Source of the DNA: Dyadobacter arcticus
GTDB lineage: Bacteria; Bacteroidota; Bacteroidia; Cytophagales; Spirosomataceae
Length of the DNA stretch: 64,000 nt
Assembly (NCBI RefSeq): GCF_011762185.1
Contig: NZ_JAASQJ010000003.1
Location: 1,235,463 to 1,299,462 of the forward strand
Reading direction: 5' to 3'
Part shown: positions 9,061-18,499 of the stretch, one piece after another
Layout: the number at the start of each line of letters is the position of its first letter
Position numbering within the stretch: the first letter of the stretch is position 1
Program-made: the position numbers and the translations under genes
The notes under the pieces: generated by a model
Told to the model about the DNA's origin: nothing
Seen by the model: only the letters and a program-made list of their open reading frames with translations
The model's database searches: none

Positions 9061-9099
9061 CTTATCCAAATCTATGCTTGTCGTATCAAAACCTATGCT
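9061..9099 (-). promoter_or_regulatory. Tandem direct-repeat operator with embedded promoter-like box
   Basis: CTTATCCAAATCTATGCT (9061-9078) and CGTATCAAAACCTATGCT (9082-9099) match at 15 of 18 positions with an exact 21-bp period, two helical turns. On the minus strand the proximal copy contains TAGATTTG, a match to the Bacteroidota -7 box TAnnTTTG. It sits about 57 bp before the NmrA-like start. Direct repeats on one helix face are the usual form of AraC-family operators. Confidence 0.6.
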
Positions 9100-9183
9100 A
9101 GGCATTCTCCTATTTCACACGAACATTTGCCCAGCCTGTCACACTTCCCCTGTCCTACTCCCAATACTTCGTGCGTCGTACTA

Positions 9184-9498
9184 TCAAAATGGTAATATGA
9201 AAGGATGGCTATTTGAATAAATACAGAAATACCCAATATTTATCCCTCCCAAAATGCACAACCACGTGATGCACTCAAAATTGCGGCAACATATTGAAAA
9301 ACTGGTGCCATACTGTAACCGCCAAACCAGACCATATGGGCCTGACGACCACTCATAGTAGTCGTAAATCCTGGAAACTTTTTCATTTGTGACTAAGCGC
9401 CAACCTTCTTTCAATCTTTCTTCTGCTGTTTTTCCGACATAAAAGTAGCCTATCCGGTTAAAGACTTTCTTTAAATTGCTTGAAAGTGATTTGTACAT
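9184..9498 (-). CDS. Small hypothetical protein, possibly degenerate
   Basis: A 104-residue frame. The first about 60 residues look protein-like (KKVFNRIGYFYVGKTAEERL, then YDYYEWSSGPYGLVWR). The rest is Cys-rich and compositionally odd, as expected after a frameshift: a second frame reads AVTVWHQFFNMLPQF and then stops. No family recognised. It may be a broken gene. Confidence 0.3.
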   Translation of the reverse strand: MYKSLSSNLKKVFNRIGYFYVGKTAEERLKEGWRLVTNEKVSRIYDYYEWSSGPYGLVWRLQYGTSFSICCRNFECITWLCILGGINIGYFCIYSNSHPFILPF

Positions 9499-9540
9499 TT
9501 CAAGTGAGATTCTGTTATCTGAGACTGTCCCAACTCCGGT

Positions 9541-9663
9541 AAGGTTTATAAAAATGCCTTGCAGCCCGAAAGCTATATGGATGCAGTGAATAAAATGAAA
9601 GATATTCCGAACGACCCAAAAGTTATGTCAGCAGTACAATGGTTGATCACTGAATCTAAATAA
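9541..9663 (+). pseudogene. Possible C-terminal gene remnant
   Basis: A 40-codon stretch ending in TAA encodes a plausible protein end (ALQPESYMDAVNKMKDIPND, then SAVQWLITESK). It has no upstream gene body: an in-frame TGA lies a few codons upstream. It looks like the tail of a lost gene. Family not recognised. Confidence 0.3.
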
Positions 9664-9743
9664 AGCCTGCTCACCCCATTTGCAATCGGGAGTGCCACCT
9701 GGATTCCTGGCTATCTAAGGGCCTGGCAGGCAATGTCCGTATG

Positions 9744-11321
9744 CTATCTCAAAATCACCAGTGGCTTGACGATCGAATGAGCATCGTTTTTTAATCTGAC
9801 AAAATATTTTCCGGAGGATAAATGGAATGTGTTAATGAGGATTTTGGTATTGGACAAGTAGGTAACCTGCAAAGGAAAGTCCCTCCCATGAATATCCGTC
9901 AATGTCAACTTATCTTTCCCTGGAATTAGGATCTCCGATTCCAGGACAACTTGGTCATAAGCAGGATTGGGATAAATACTTGCCAGACTTGTAGAAGTAG
10001 GCTCTGTTGCGAGGACTGTTTCCCGGAAAATGGGCAGATTGGCAAAAGACTTTTCAAATAATACACTTTTTACGGTGGCTTCTGATGCACCCAGCCAGTC
10101 GGTCAAGATGCTGGCATACACCTGTCTGAAATCATTTTGTATTTTAATATTGTCCCCATCCAGGTCTTTGAGGTCAGGGTTTTTTCCGATGGCCTGGGTT
10201 TTGACACCGGTGCCGAAAACGAGTAACGGCGATCCCCAGCCATGATCTGTCCCCTTGCTTCCATTTGAAATGGCCCGACGGCCAAATTCTGAGAATGTCA
10301 TCCCGGCGACTTTGTCATCCTTACCATTTGCTTTGAGGTCATCCATAAACACCTTAATGCCGTCGGAAAGGTATTTCAGCAAGTTAGCATGCTCCCCCTT
10401 GGTGGTGTCGGTGGCGTCCACCTGCTGGGAATGTGTATCAAATCCGCCGAGGGTAACGTAATATATTTTGGTTTGAAGGCCTCCTGAAATTAGTCTGGCC
10501 ACTATTTTAAGTTGCTCAGCTAATGGATTGCCGGTTGCATAAGTCACAAGATTTTTTCCCTTATCTGATGCCGCTTTCAATTGACCAGCGTACGCTACTG
10601 AGGATGTTTGTTGCTGCCGGATATAGGCGGTATATTTTCCCGCCGGCGTATCAGGTAATGTACCGGGATCTATCACCGGCTTGTCTCCGACAATTCTAGC
10701 AAAAGTATCCGGGTCTTTAATAGCAAGTGCACCAGAGGCCCCGCTCGTGTTGAAAGTAGTAGAAGATATTGATGAAATCTGAACGGCTAGTGGATCAGGG
10801 AATTCGGCGTTCGGGAATGCATCAGGGAAGTCTTCGTAGCTTTCTTCAAGATATCGTCCCAGCCATCCAGACGTTGAAAGTTGATCCGACTCCACTGCGG
10901 TGTGCCAAATGTCGCTGGACCGGAAATGGGAAAAGTTTGGGTTCGAATAACCTGTTCCGTGTATGATAGATACTTTCCCTTCATTGAAAAGGGTTTGGAG
11001 ACCGGTCATGGATGGATGTAACCCTGTCTGGGGCAAGCCATTTAATTTCAAAACCTTATTTTCGGGAATGGCAATATTTGCCCTGAAACTATTACCTGTA
11101 TACGTACTGTACTGGTCAAGGGGAAGCACCATATTCAGGCCGTCGTTTCCGCCGTTCAACTGGACTACGACCAGGATTTTATCGTTTATCTCGGCCAGTT
11201 CCAGCAATGCCTTCATGAAAGTAGAACTGGCGTTCGTTTCCGCTTTGGCCATATATCCATCCAGCACCAATGGAAGAAAGAACGACGATGTTGCATATTG
11301 AAGAAAATCACGACGTTTCAT
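9744..11321 (-). CDS. DUF1501 (sulfatase-like fold) exported protein with T9SS tag
   Basis: 525 residues. The N-terminus MKRRDFLQYATSSFFLPL is Tat-like (KRRDFLQ). The DUF1501 core shows VVVQLNGGNDGLNMVLP and SEFGRRAISNGSKGTDHG with GWGSPLLVFG, the metal-site-like segments of this alkaline-phosphatase-superfamily relative. The last about 80 residues (from SIYPNPAYDQ) are a T9SS sorting domain, so the protein is probably carried across the outer membrane. A DUF1800 gene lies directly upstream on the same strand, a pairing common in Bacteroidota and Planctomycetes. The enzymatic role of the pair is not established. Confidence 0.92.
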   Translation of the reverse strand: MKRRDFLQYATSSFFLPLVLDGYMAKAETNASSTFMKALLELAEINDKILVVVQLNGGNDGLNMVLPLDQYSTYTGNSFRANIAIPENKVLKLNGLPQTGLHPSMTGLQTLFNEGKVSIIHGTGYSNPNFSHFRSSDIWHTAVESDQLSTSGWLGRYLEESYEDFPDAFPNAEFPDPLAVQISSISSTTFNTSGASGALAIKDPDTFARIVGDKPVIDPGTLPDTPAGKYTAYIRQQQTSSVAYAGQLKAASDKGKNLVTYATGNPLAEQLKIVARLISGGLQTKIYYVTLGGFDTHSQQVDATDTTKGEHANLLKYLSDGIKVFMDDLKANGKDDKVAGMTFSEFGRRAISNGSKGTDHGWGSPLLVFGTGVKTQAIGKNPDLKDLDGDNIKIQNDFRQVYASILTDWLGASEATVKSVLFEKSFANLPIFRETVLATEPTSTSLASIYPNPAYDQVVLESEILIPGKDKLTLTDIHGRDFPLQVTYLSNTKILINTFHLSSGKYFVRLKNDAHSIVKPLVILR

Positions 11322-11377
11322 GGCCGGGGAGTTTAGTTGTGAAGTAAGTTTTTAACATTTTGTGTCCCATATCATCT

Positions 11378-12940
11378 TTATCCCATCTGAAATTCCGCGA
11401 GACGAAGTAGGTATTGGTACATGTTGTCGATTTTCCTTTTTACCGAATTTCTTTTCAAGATATCACCCTGATTAGAAATATATTGGTTCCACTCCACACC
11501 CCATTCGTAGCGGGGTAGGCCAGGAATTAATATTTCGTCGATTAAATAATCCTTCTGGCTTTGTGTGAGGTCAAAAGCAAATAAATAATTGGTCAATTCA
11601 TTGACCAGGACTATTGGGTTGGATGGATCTGAGACCTTCTTTGCTAAATCCAGCGAGTTGATGTTTATTTTTAATGCAGGTATACCTTTAATTATAGCAT
11701 CTGAATATGCACCTCTCAGAGCCAGCGTGGTGGAATTGATCCAGAGTTCATAGAAATCGGTATCATAATAAGGCTGCCAACCAAAAACAGTTGGCTGGTC
11801 AAAAACTTCCATTTGCAGTTCCCTTGCCTTGGCGGCAAGATATTGTGTAAAAAGATCATACGTTCCGCGGTCCTTAACCGGGTCCGGGACATTTTGGTTG
11901 AAGTGGGAAAGCGATCCGATCACGAGTTCCAGAGGTGATTTGATCTGGGAGCCAATTAATTTAGCATCATAAAAATGTTGCGAATTAAAGAGTTGCGATA
12001 GTACCGGCTTTATCTCATAATCGTTTCGGAATAGGGCAGCCAAAGGTTTAATCACCTCATTTTCAATCAGCGGTGAAATTTCAGCTTGCACAAACCAGCG
12101 GTAAATTTTGCGGACAATAAATAATGCGGTTGCGTCCTGGCGTAAGATCATATCAACCAACTCACCGAGCTCCAAATCCCCCGCCGACGTACCATTACGT
12201 CCTTTGATGACCGTGTTCTGGTAATGAGATGAGAAAATCTTATTGCCCGTATCGTGTCGTAGGGCCCGAAATTCTACGGTGACTTCCGCGGATGCTGTGT
12301 TCCTAAATCCTACCGGGCGCCAGCCTGTCAACACTCTAGCCGCATTTTTTACATCATTCTCATCGTAATTACCTTGCCCGATGGTAAACAATTCCTGCAA
12401 TTCCCGCCCATAATTTTCATTGGGTTTCCCAACCACATTCTCGTTGCCATTCAGATACCACAACATGGCCGGATCCTTCGTGATGTCAATCACAAAAGTC
12501 CTAAAATTGCCTAGTGCATGTTTTCTCAATAATTGGTATTGACCGTAAATAAACCTTGCGTCCGATACATCAGTAGCGGTTGAAACAAAATGGTTTTGCC
12601 AAAAAAGCGTCATCTTTTCGATAATATTGCTCTTTTGCTGTAACATTTGTCCGATCCACCAGCCTTTGATGAGAGCGCACCTGATCGCATCATTTTTATT
12701 TTGTTCCATCTCTTCTGTGGCCGGATAACCCCAGGGCAAGTCATGAAACGTTTTATTTGCCGGATCTTTTGGAGGGCCAGGGGCAGTAGTTTTGGAGAGA
12801 AGAAATCCAACAACCGTTTCAGTCGTTTTTCCGGCTAACTGCGTAATACTTTCTTGTGAGCTTCCAAAGGTAATTCTTCGCAATAGGTGGGCAGCCTGCC
12901 GCGCGGTCAATGGGTTATCGTATTTGTCGAGCAAAGCCAT
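11378..12940 (-). CDS. DUF1800 domain protein
   Basis: About 520 residues. It starts MALLDKYDNPLTARQAAHLL and continues with RRITFG, the standard DUF1800 opening. Further family segments are FWQNHFVS, GRELQELFTIGQGNYDENDV with AARVLTGWRP, and FGWQPYYDTDFYELW near the C-terminal half. No clear signal peptide is seen; a frame start 9 codons upstream (12967) is possible. It is followed after 56 bp by the DUF1501 gene, and the two are probably one operon. The function is unknown; the pair is often linked to exported polymer-processing complexes. Confidence 0.9.
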   Translation of the reverse strand: MALLDKYDNPLTARQAAHLLRRITFGSSQESITQLAGKTTETVVGFLLSKTTAPGPPKDPANKTFHDLPWGYPATEEMEQNKNDAIRCALIKGWWIGQMLQQKSNIIEKMTLFWQNHFVSTATDVSDARFIYGQYQLLRKHALGNFRTFVIDITKDPAMLWYLNGNENVVGKPNENYGRELQELFTIGQGNYDENDVKNAARVLTGWRPVGFRNTASAEVTVEFRALRHDTGNKIFSSHYQNTVIKGRNGTSAGDLELGELVDMILRQDATALFIVRKIYRWFVQAEISPLIENEVIKPLAALFRNDYEIKPVLSQLFNSQHFYDAKLIGSQIKSPLELVIGSLSHFNQNVPDPVKDRGTYDLFTQYLAAKARELQMEVFDQPTVFGWQPYYDTDFYELWINSTTLALRGAYSDAIIKGIPALKININSLDLAKKVSDPSNPIVLVNELTNYLFAFDLTQSQKDYLIDEILIPGLPRYEWGVEWNQYISNQGDILKRNSVKRKIDNMYQYLLRLAEFQMG

Positions 12941-13121
12941 ATTCACAATCTGGTTAATGGTACCCAATGTTTGTGAGATGTGAATTGCAGTTAAAGGTTT
13001 AATTGGGGATACCGTTTAATTTCTTTTATACCGTGATACTGTTGGAGAAGCGACGACTACCCGAAATGTTACCAATCCACTTTACAATTTCAATCCAGGT
13101 ACTGCGCGCTGCGCCGTACCG

Positions 13122-13556
13122 ATGGCAATGTCCTTATTTGCGACTATTAACTTCTTTGGGGCATTGATAGAGCCGAAAAATTCGAATAATTTCGAACAAA
13201 AGCTAAAGGCATTTCTGACCTATGCCAAACGGGAATATACTATTGGCAAGCAAAAGCTGCTATCCTCAATTTATCGACATGGTCTGATGCATAGTTTCTT
13301 CACAAAAGTATCAGGCACAGAAATTTTCTTCGTTCCAGATAACACTAGCACTGATATGCTTTCTATTTCTGACGACACAATCACACTGAATGTAATGGCT
13401 CTCTACCGCGTCGTATCACAGACGTTCTATAAACTCTCGGCAAGCCTGGAAGCCCGAAACCTGATGCAAAGGAACATCCCCGCTGTATTAAATATGCGGG
13501 AGGATTCGGTTACATTGATCGAAAAGCTCAGGTGCGATGGTTTTAAAATCGATTGA
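13122..13556 (+). CDS. Conserved-looking hypothetical protein, N-terminus uncertain
   Basis: 144 residues from the first ATG. Coding-like sequence continues upstream in the same frame to about 13021 without a stop and without an ATG (the upstream peptide includes NPLYNFNPGTARCAVP). The true protein may use a non-ATG start or may have lost its N-terminus. The visible part holds a hydrophobic segment (MSLFATINFFGAL) and a helical body (FEQKLKAFLTYAKREY). Family not recognised. It is convergent with the TlpA-like gene and isolated on the plus strand. Confidence 0.5.
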   Translation: MAMSLFATINFFGALIEPKNSNNFEQKLKAFLTYAKREYTIGKQKLLSSIYRHGLMHSFFTKVSGTEIFFVPDNTSTDMLSISDDTITLNVMALYRVVSQTFYKLSASLEARNLMQRNIPAVLNMREDSVTLIEKLRCDGFKID

Positions 13557-13923
13557 CCGGCACAGGTGATTGTCGGCGACTTTCCGGCAAAAAACCTTCA
13601 TCAAGCCGTTGGCTATAAATAGCTTAACAATAATAATTGATATATCCCCGCGGTTCTACATTTAATTGCTATAGACCATATGGAAACTAGTATGCGAAGC
13701 AAAGCCAGGGAAATATTGGGGTATAAAACCTTCCGTCTATGTCTTAAAAGCGCGGTAATTACAACGGCAAAGGACATCAATTTAACCTAAGAAAAGTTAT
13801 GCCCCCAGTTCTTTTAGAAAGAGATATAGCTAAAGCAAGAATGAGTACCAAATAACGGAGGTTCCGTGCGACTAAATAAAACAATGCAGAGGTTTAAAAC
13901 AAACCGATTTTACATCATTTATT
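13557..13923. other. Intergenic, nothing recognised
   Basis: 367 bp between convergent genes. No convincing frame, RNA or hairpin was found. Confidence 0.5.
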
Positions 13924-15330
13924 TCAGTTCGTTTCCACGTATTTGTTTACAAAACTAACCCAATCTACCCCAAACGGTACCGTGATGTACTTACCAGTTG
14001 GAGTGATTAAAATTTTTGTCGGATAGCCTAGAACCTTAAATGATTTTTCGATCTTGTTATCCGACATAGCTACTGGAAACGAATACCTCATTTTTGTCAT
14101 ATACACCATAACCTTCTCCTCTGTGTCTCGACAGGCAATTGTTAGAAGAGTAATGTTTTTTGATTTTTTGACGGCTGTCGAGTCATAAAATTTTTGCAAA
14201 GCCGGATGTTCCTCACGGCATGGTTTACACCAGGTTCCCCAAAAGTCAACTAATATCCATTGGCCAGAATATGACTGACTTGAAAACTGATTTTTAGCCA
14301 GAAGTTTCAAGGTAACGGGAGGAGCTTTAATTGCCGACGCATCAATTCCTTCTTTCCAGTAGTCACCGAAACTTGTACCTGGCATAACTTCCCCGTGAAC
14401 AGCCCTTAAATTTTCTTTAAATGAAGGTTCCACAAGTGCCATTTTCAAAAGCGTGATCATAACTTGCTTTTTATCCGTACTTGCGGTGATAAACTTTAGA
14501 TATTCATCCTGAAATCCTTCTTTTTCATTGCCCCAAAGCATTCGCATGTCATAGAAGTATCCAGATTGATGGTTCTTATCAACGAGATCAGGGCTGTATT
14601 CAAATGCAGCTTTTAGCAGGGTTTCTTTTTGCTGGGGGTCAGTCGTTTGTTCTGATTTCAAAAAATTAACACTGGCAAATAAAAATCGGAACCACGCTCG
14701 TTTATCCAGATCGGCTCTGCTGGATGAGTCAGTTACAATTACTTGCCCCTGTCGAAGGCGAGCCTCTAATTTATTAGTTAGTCTTAGTGACAATGCGGTC
14801 AATTCGGAATGTCTCCGTATTACATTCAGTATACTCAAACCATATCTGCCAGCCCGGTAACGATAAACGTCATGTCCATCAATTTCTGAAGTAATGAATT
14901 CATTTGTCAGCCTGGTTAACTGTTCTAAATCGTTTGCAGCTTCTTGAACTTTAATCAGCAAAAACAAAGGTTGTACTTGTTGCTTTACAAGTATCGAAGT
15001 GTCTACGAGCATTTTATCCAGAATTGGCCTGGCAATCCATCTTCGTTTTGCAAGGATTTCCTGCGGAGCTTCGCCTTCGCCCGATCGTTGAACAAAATCC
15101 TGTGCGAAGCTATTATGAATTAAAAACGTTGCAGTGGGTTCATATTCCGGATTGGATGCTAGTTTTTGAACATTGATGAACGCTGCATTTATATTTGGAC
15201 TCTCATTGGTGAATCTCTGAAAGTTGTTGAAGTAGTCTCCCGCAGACAGCTTTGGTAATTCAGGTTTCTGAGCCTGGGCACAACATAGAAGAATAAAAAA
15301 ACCAAAGCTTGATAATACTATCTTTTTCAT
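13924..15330 (-). CDS. TlpA-like thioredoxin-fold disulfide reductase, exported
   Basis: 468 residues with a signal peptide (MKKIVLSSFGFFILLCCAQA). A long, mostly helical N-terminal region of unknown role (about 25-340) precedes a C-terminal thioredoxin/TlpA domain with the redox motif WCKPC (367-371), preceded by ILVDFWGT, and the cis-Pro loop LGYPTKI. Such fusions are frequent in Bacteroidota and act in periplasmic thiol-disulfide exchange. The partner is unknown. Single gene; its neighbours are unrelated. Confidence 0.88.
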   Translation of the reverse strand: MKKIVLSSFGFFILLCCAQAQKPELPKLSAGDYFNNFQRFTNESPNINAAFINVQKLASNPEYEPTATFLIHNSFAQDFVQRSGEGEAPQEILAKRRWIARPILDKMLVDTSILVKQQVQPLFLLIKVQEAANDLEQLTRLTNEFITSEIDGHDVYRYRAGRYGLSILNVIRRHSELTALSLRLTNKLEARLRQGQVIVTDSSSRADLDKRAWFRFLFASVNFLKSEQTTDPQQKETLLKAAFEYSPDLVDKNHQSGYFYDMRMLWGNEKEGFQDEYLKFITASTDKKQVMITLLKMALVEPSFKENLRAVHGEVMPGTSFGDYWKEGIDASAIKAPPVTLKLLAKNQFSSQSYSGQWILVDFWGTWCKPCREEHPALQKFYDSTAVKKSKNITLLTIACRDTEEKVMVYMTKMRYSFPVAMSDNKIEKSFKVLGYPTKILITPTGKYITVPFGVDWVSFVNKYVETN

Positions 15331-15676
15331 GGATGAATTACAGTTCAGTGATCATTAATCCTACCTGAATATCACTATTAAATGCACCTAACTGCAAGTT
15401 CATTGTATAAGGTTTATAGTAGACTGTGTTATAAGCTAATTTGTTAAATATTTACTTAGACTAGTTGAAATAGCAAGCCTAAAACGATTCCCGGTTAAAT
15501 GCAATTCTACTATCGATTACCAGCTGCACCGAGTGTTGCTGGTAATCTGTACAAAATGGCAAAAAGTGAGCTGTGCTTGTATAAAACGAAGAACTCTCCA
15601 AAAAGCGCTTTCAGGGTCGTGTTCTGTTTATTGATGCTTAATATGAAAGGTTTATCCGAAGTTCAAGTCAATCAGC
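15331..15676. other. Intergenic, nothing recognised
   Basis: AT-rich upstream region of the TlpA-like gene. No supported gene; the only open frame here (72 codons, plus strand) has no protein-like features. Confidence 0.4.
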
Positions 15677-15757
15677 GTCAGAGAACCCTCCAAATTGAGA
15701 CGGTCATCTTTCTCTAGATGCCAAGTCACGTCGCACATTTCGGACGTTATTTGAGAC
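15677..15757 (+). repeat. 85-bp cassette-type repeat, copy A
   Basis: Left arm AGAACCCTCCAAATTGAGAC, right arm CGTCGCACATTTCGGACGTT followed by ATTTGAGAC. The arms form imperfect two-box inverted repeats with an 8-nt (left) versus 9-nt (right) spacer. Same orientation as all other copies in the window. Confidence 0.7.
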
Positions 15758-15852
15758 GTCTGTAGTTTAACTTTTCCTCAAATTTTAATGCTTGTCCAAT
15801 TACATGATTAGCTTGTCAGTTTGCACAAGTTAGCCTGCGAATTAGGGATAAA

Positions 15853-16299
15853 TTATTTCCGAGGTATCAATTGAAAGTTATATTCCGTTTTTTCTCCAAT
15901 GGATGCAGTACAACAATTGTTAGTCTGGTCTCCGTTTTTCCAGATTTTATCCACATCGTAATTCCATTGAAATTTTGGATTTTCAACCGGTAGGTAGGGA
16001 ATTCAAACATTAAGCTTGATATATTTTTTAGGGACGTCAATAACCAGCTCATAATTTCCATTCTCGTCGGTATAAATTTGCTTCACAACCTCTATATTAA
16101 AGTCCCACAGTCCACCTGCCACTACTAAAATGCTATCGACTGCTTGGTGATTTTGGTCAGTTACCTTGCCATAGATGACCGTTGTGCGGTCCTGTTTGTT
16201 GCACGATATGAAAATACATAGGATACAAATCAAGGAAATCGCGGGAAGGAACACGTTGATCTGCCTATCTAAGCTGCGCAAATTATTTTTTGGCTCCAT
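15853..16299 (-). pseudogene. Lipoprotein with carboxypeptidase-regulatory-like domain, nonsense-interrupted
   Basis: The frame starts MEPKNNLRSLDRQ, has a lipoprotein signal (CILCIFISC) and a CarboxypepD_reg-like start (VIYGKVTDQNHQAVDSILVV). After 98 codons it meets TGA (16003-16005). The same frame then continues for 49 more codons of normal-looking sequence (IPYLPVENPKFQWNYDVDKI, then WKNGDQTNNCC, ending FQLIPRK) before TAA at 15853. The simplest reading is a single nonsense mutation in a 148-codon gene. It lies alone between repeat copies A and B. Confidence 0.65.
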
Positions 16300-16406
16300 A
16301 AGAGAAATTTGTTATCAGCATTGACTTTGAAATTTACACGTGCTCGTTATCCCTTATACATAGTTCGGTAAGCAGCTTAAATACTCATTTATATTGCTTA
16401 GCGTTA

Positions 16407-16492
16407 TCTCAAAAAACGCTCTTTTCATGCGACGGGCGGGTATATGACGTGAGCTGGCTGAGATTCCATGTCACATTCAGAGGTTATGAGAC
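16407..16492 (+). repeat. 85-bp cassette-type repeat, copy B
   Basis: Left arm ATCTCAAAAAACGCTC, with an inner box CATGCGACGG that matches the reverse complement of the right-arm inner box of other copies. The right arm is CATTCAGAGGTTATGAGAC. It is the most divergent of the nine copies. Confidence 0.6.
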
Positions 16493-16654
16493 AGGTTCAA
16501 TGTATGATGATTTGATTAAGTAACCTGCTTCGGGCTCATTACCGTTGTCTTATTAGCACGCTGTCAATGAAACAAATCTTCCTAATCATTGATGACTATT
16601 CAAAGACTTAACTCGCACGTCAATCAGCCGTTATTAGCCCGATAGATAGATTAA

Positions 16655-18247
16655 TCAATTACTTACCTTTCGCACAACAACCTTTTTTGTCTCACCGTCA
16701 ATTAAAAGAAAATACAAGCCATCGAGCAGATGGCCCATTTTTACTGTATTGCCAGGCGACCATTGTTGTTTGCATACAACTTTACCATCAGCATTTATAA
16801 TGATTAATATCTGCGGTTTGCTTAAACCCCTTAAATTGAACTCGTTGCTGGTTGGGTTGGGATAAAGAACTATCTTTCCCTCCGACTTTTTTACAGAAAT
16901 AATTTTTGAATACTCAAATTTCCCATCAATATCACGCTGTTTGAGTCGATAATAAGTGGTTGGTAGTGGGTTTACATCTGCAAAATGATATACCTTTTTG
17001 GTCTTTGATTCTCCACCACCATCTACAAAACCGATTTTTTCGAAGGTTCTCGCGTTGGCACTCTTTTCAATGTCAAAACCTTCATTGCTTATCTCTGAAC
17101 TAGTTTCCCAAGATAGCACGACACTGTTTTCCTGTATATTCCCAATGAATGTGATCCATTTTACTGGCAAGGCAGAGCAATCACTCGCAGAAGCTTCGTC
17201 ACCCTCGATTAACCAGGTTTTTGTGGTAGTTAGGTTGCTGCGCGCAGCCTCGGCTTGGGTTCGATATAGCAAGTTAATAGAACCGAGGGAGCGGTTGTTT
17301 GGTGTCGAGGGATTTGCGTTCCATCCGATCAGGGTAGCACTGTAATTATTGCAATCCAAGCCAGAATTATTTAGCATATCACTTAAAAGAACATATTGAT
17401 TGAGTGACCAGCCACCCAAGGACTGATTAAAGGAACTAGCACCGTTAAACATCCCACCCATACTACTAACATTAGCGGTGTTCCAATTGCCAATCGGTTG
17501 ATTAAAGGCAACGCCAGCACCAAACATGTCGTCCATATAGTTCACGTTGCTGGTATTCCAGTTACCGATGGGCTGGTTAAACGAAGCCGTTATCGAAAAC
17601 ATGGCAACCATCGTTGTCACGTTGGCTGTGTTCCAATTCTCGATTGGCTGGTTGAAGTTTGTCGCAAGTCTGAACATGGCGCTCATATCGGTCACACTAA
17701 TGGTATTCCAGTTGCCAATGTTGGCAGGGCCATTCAACTTGGTACATTCAGTAAACATGCCTGACATGCTTTTTACTCCTGAAAGGTTAGGCAAGTCAGT
17801 AGCGCTGACGCTCAGATTGGCGCAACCGGCAAAAGCACGCGTCATATCCGCCCATGCTACATCTCCCCACTGCCCGACATCGAGCAGTTTAAGCCTGTCT
17901 CCGTTATTATTAAAAAATAGCATTGGGAAAGCACCTCTAATGCGAATCGTATATATTCCGGATGCATAAAAATCATGGGTTACGCCACCCGTCACACCGG
18001 ACTGGTCGTAGATGCCGTCATTATTCCAGTCTATTTCATAATTGTAGCTTCCTTCGTAGGTTGGAATTGTGATGGATGTGCTATTCGAACTGCCAGGGTT
18101 ATCAGTTTTCCAGGTAGTGATGAAGGGTTGTTGCGCCAAAGCATTCGAAGCCGCTGAAAAGATTAGGCACAACAGGATCCAAAGCAGCGCGGAATTTCTC
18201 AAGGTTAAGACTGCGTTATCTTTTAAGTAAAGTAGAGTATCGTACAT
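16655..18247 (-). CDS. BspA-like (DUF285) repeat surface protein with T9SS tag
   Basis: About 530 residues from MYDTLLYLKDNAVLTLRNSA; a longer frame to 18316 adds a hydrophobic stretch of doubtful value. Signal peptide ending NALAQ. The middle carries tandem DUF285 units of about 25 residues with the pattern MFxxAxxFNQPIxNWNTxNVxxM, four to five copies. The C-terminus is a T9SS sorting domain (VLYPNPTSNEFNLRG) after a fibronectin-like stretch (VVLSWETSSEISNEGFDIEK). Probably secreted and attached to the cell surface, with an adhesion or binding role (inference). It is the only gene between repeat copies B and C. A paralogue lies at 55142. Confidence 0.92.
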   Translation of the reverse strand: MYDTLLYLKDNAVLTLRNSALLWILLCLIFSAASNALAQQPFITTWKTDNPGSSNSTSITIPTYEGSYNYEIDWNNDGIYDQSGVTGGVTHDFYASGIYTIRIRGAFPMLFFNNNGDRLKLLDVGQWGDVAWADMTRAFAGCANLSVSATDLPNLSGVKSMSGMFTECTKLNGPANIGNWNTISVTDMSAMFRLATNFNQPIENWNTANVTTMVAMFSITASFNQPIGNWNTSNVNYMDDMFGAGVAFNQPIGNWNTANVSSMGGMFNGASSFNQSLGGWSLNQYVLLSDMLNNSGLDCNNYSATLIGWNANPSTPNNRSLGSINLLYRTQAEAARSNLTTTKTWLIEGDEASASDCSALPVKWITFIGNIQENSVVLSWETSSEISNEGFDIEKSANARTFEKIGFVDGGGESKTKKVYHFADVNPLPTTYYRLKQRDIDGKFEYSKIISVKKSEGKIVLYPNPTSNEFNLRGLSKPQILIIINADGKVVCKQQWSPGNTVKMGHLLDGLYFLLIDGETKKVVVRKVSN

Positions 18248-18415
18248 AAGCATAATTAAATTGACAATAGAGGCGACATCCCAAATGAAGGCAAAACAAA
18301 GAATACGACAAAGCAAGTCTAAACTTTCGTTTAATCTCAGGTAAATATCTTAAAGCCGAGCGCATCTTCTAACCTGTTCCCTAAGCTTACTGCAATTTAA
18401 TTCTTATTAGGGGAT

Positions 18416-18499
18416 GCTTCAAAACCTCCAATCGTGATACCGGGTATCGTAAGTCAGCAGAAAATTTCCGTGAATCAGATTTCGGACGTTCCGTGAGAC
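18416..18499 (+). repeat. 85-bp cassette-type repeat, copy C
   Basis: Left arm CTTCAAAACCTCCAATCG, right arm CAGATTTCGGACGTTCCGTG followed by AGAC. Same orientation, same 8/9-nt arm asymmetry. Confidence 0.65.

Noticed and set aside
13122..13556. Phage or toxin function for the 144-codon gene
   Set aside because: No motif supports any function.
15499..15717. 72-codon plus-strand ORF
   Set aside because: It runs into repeat copy A and has no protein-like features.
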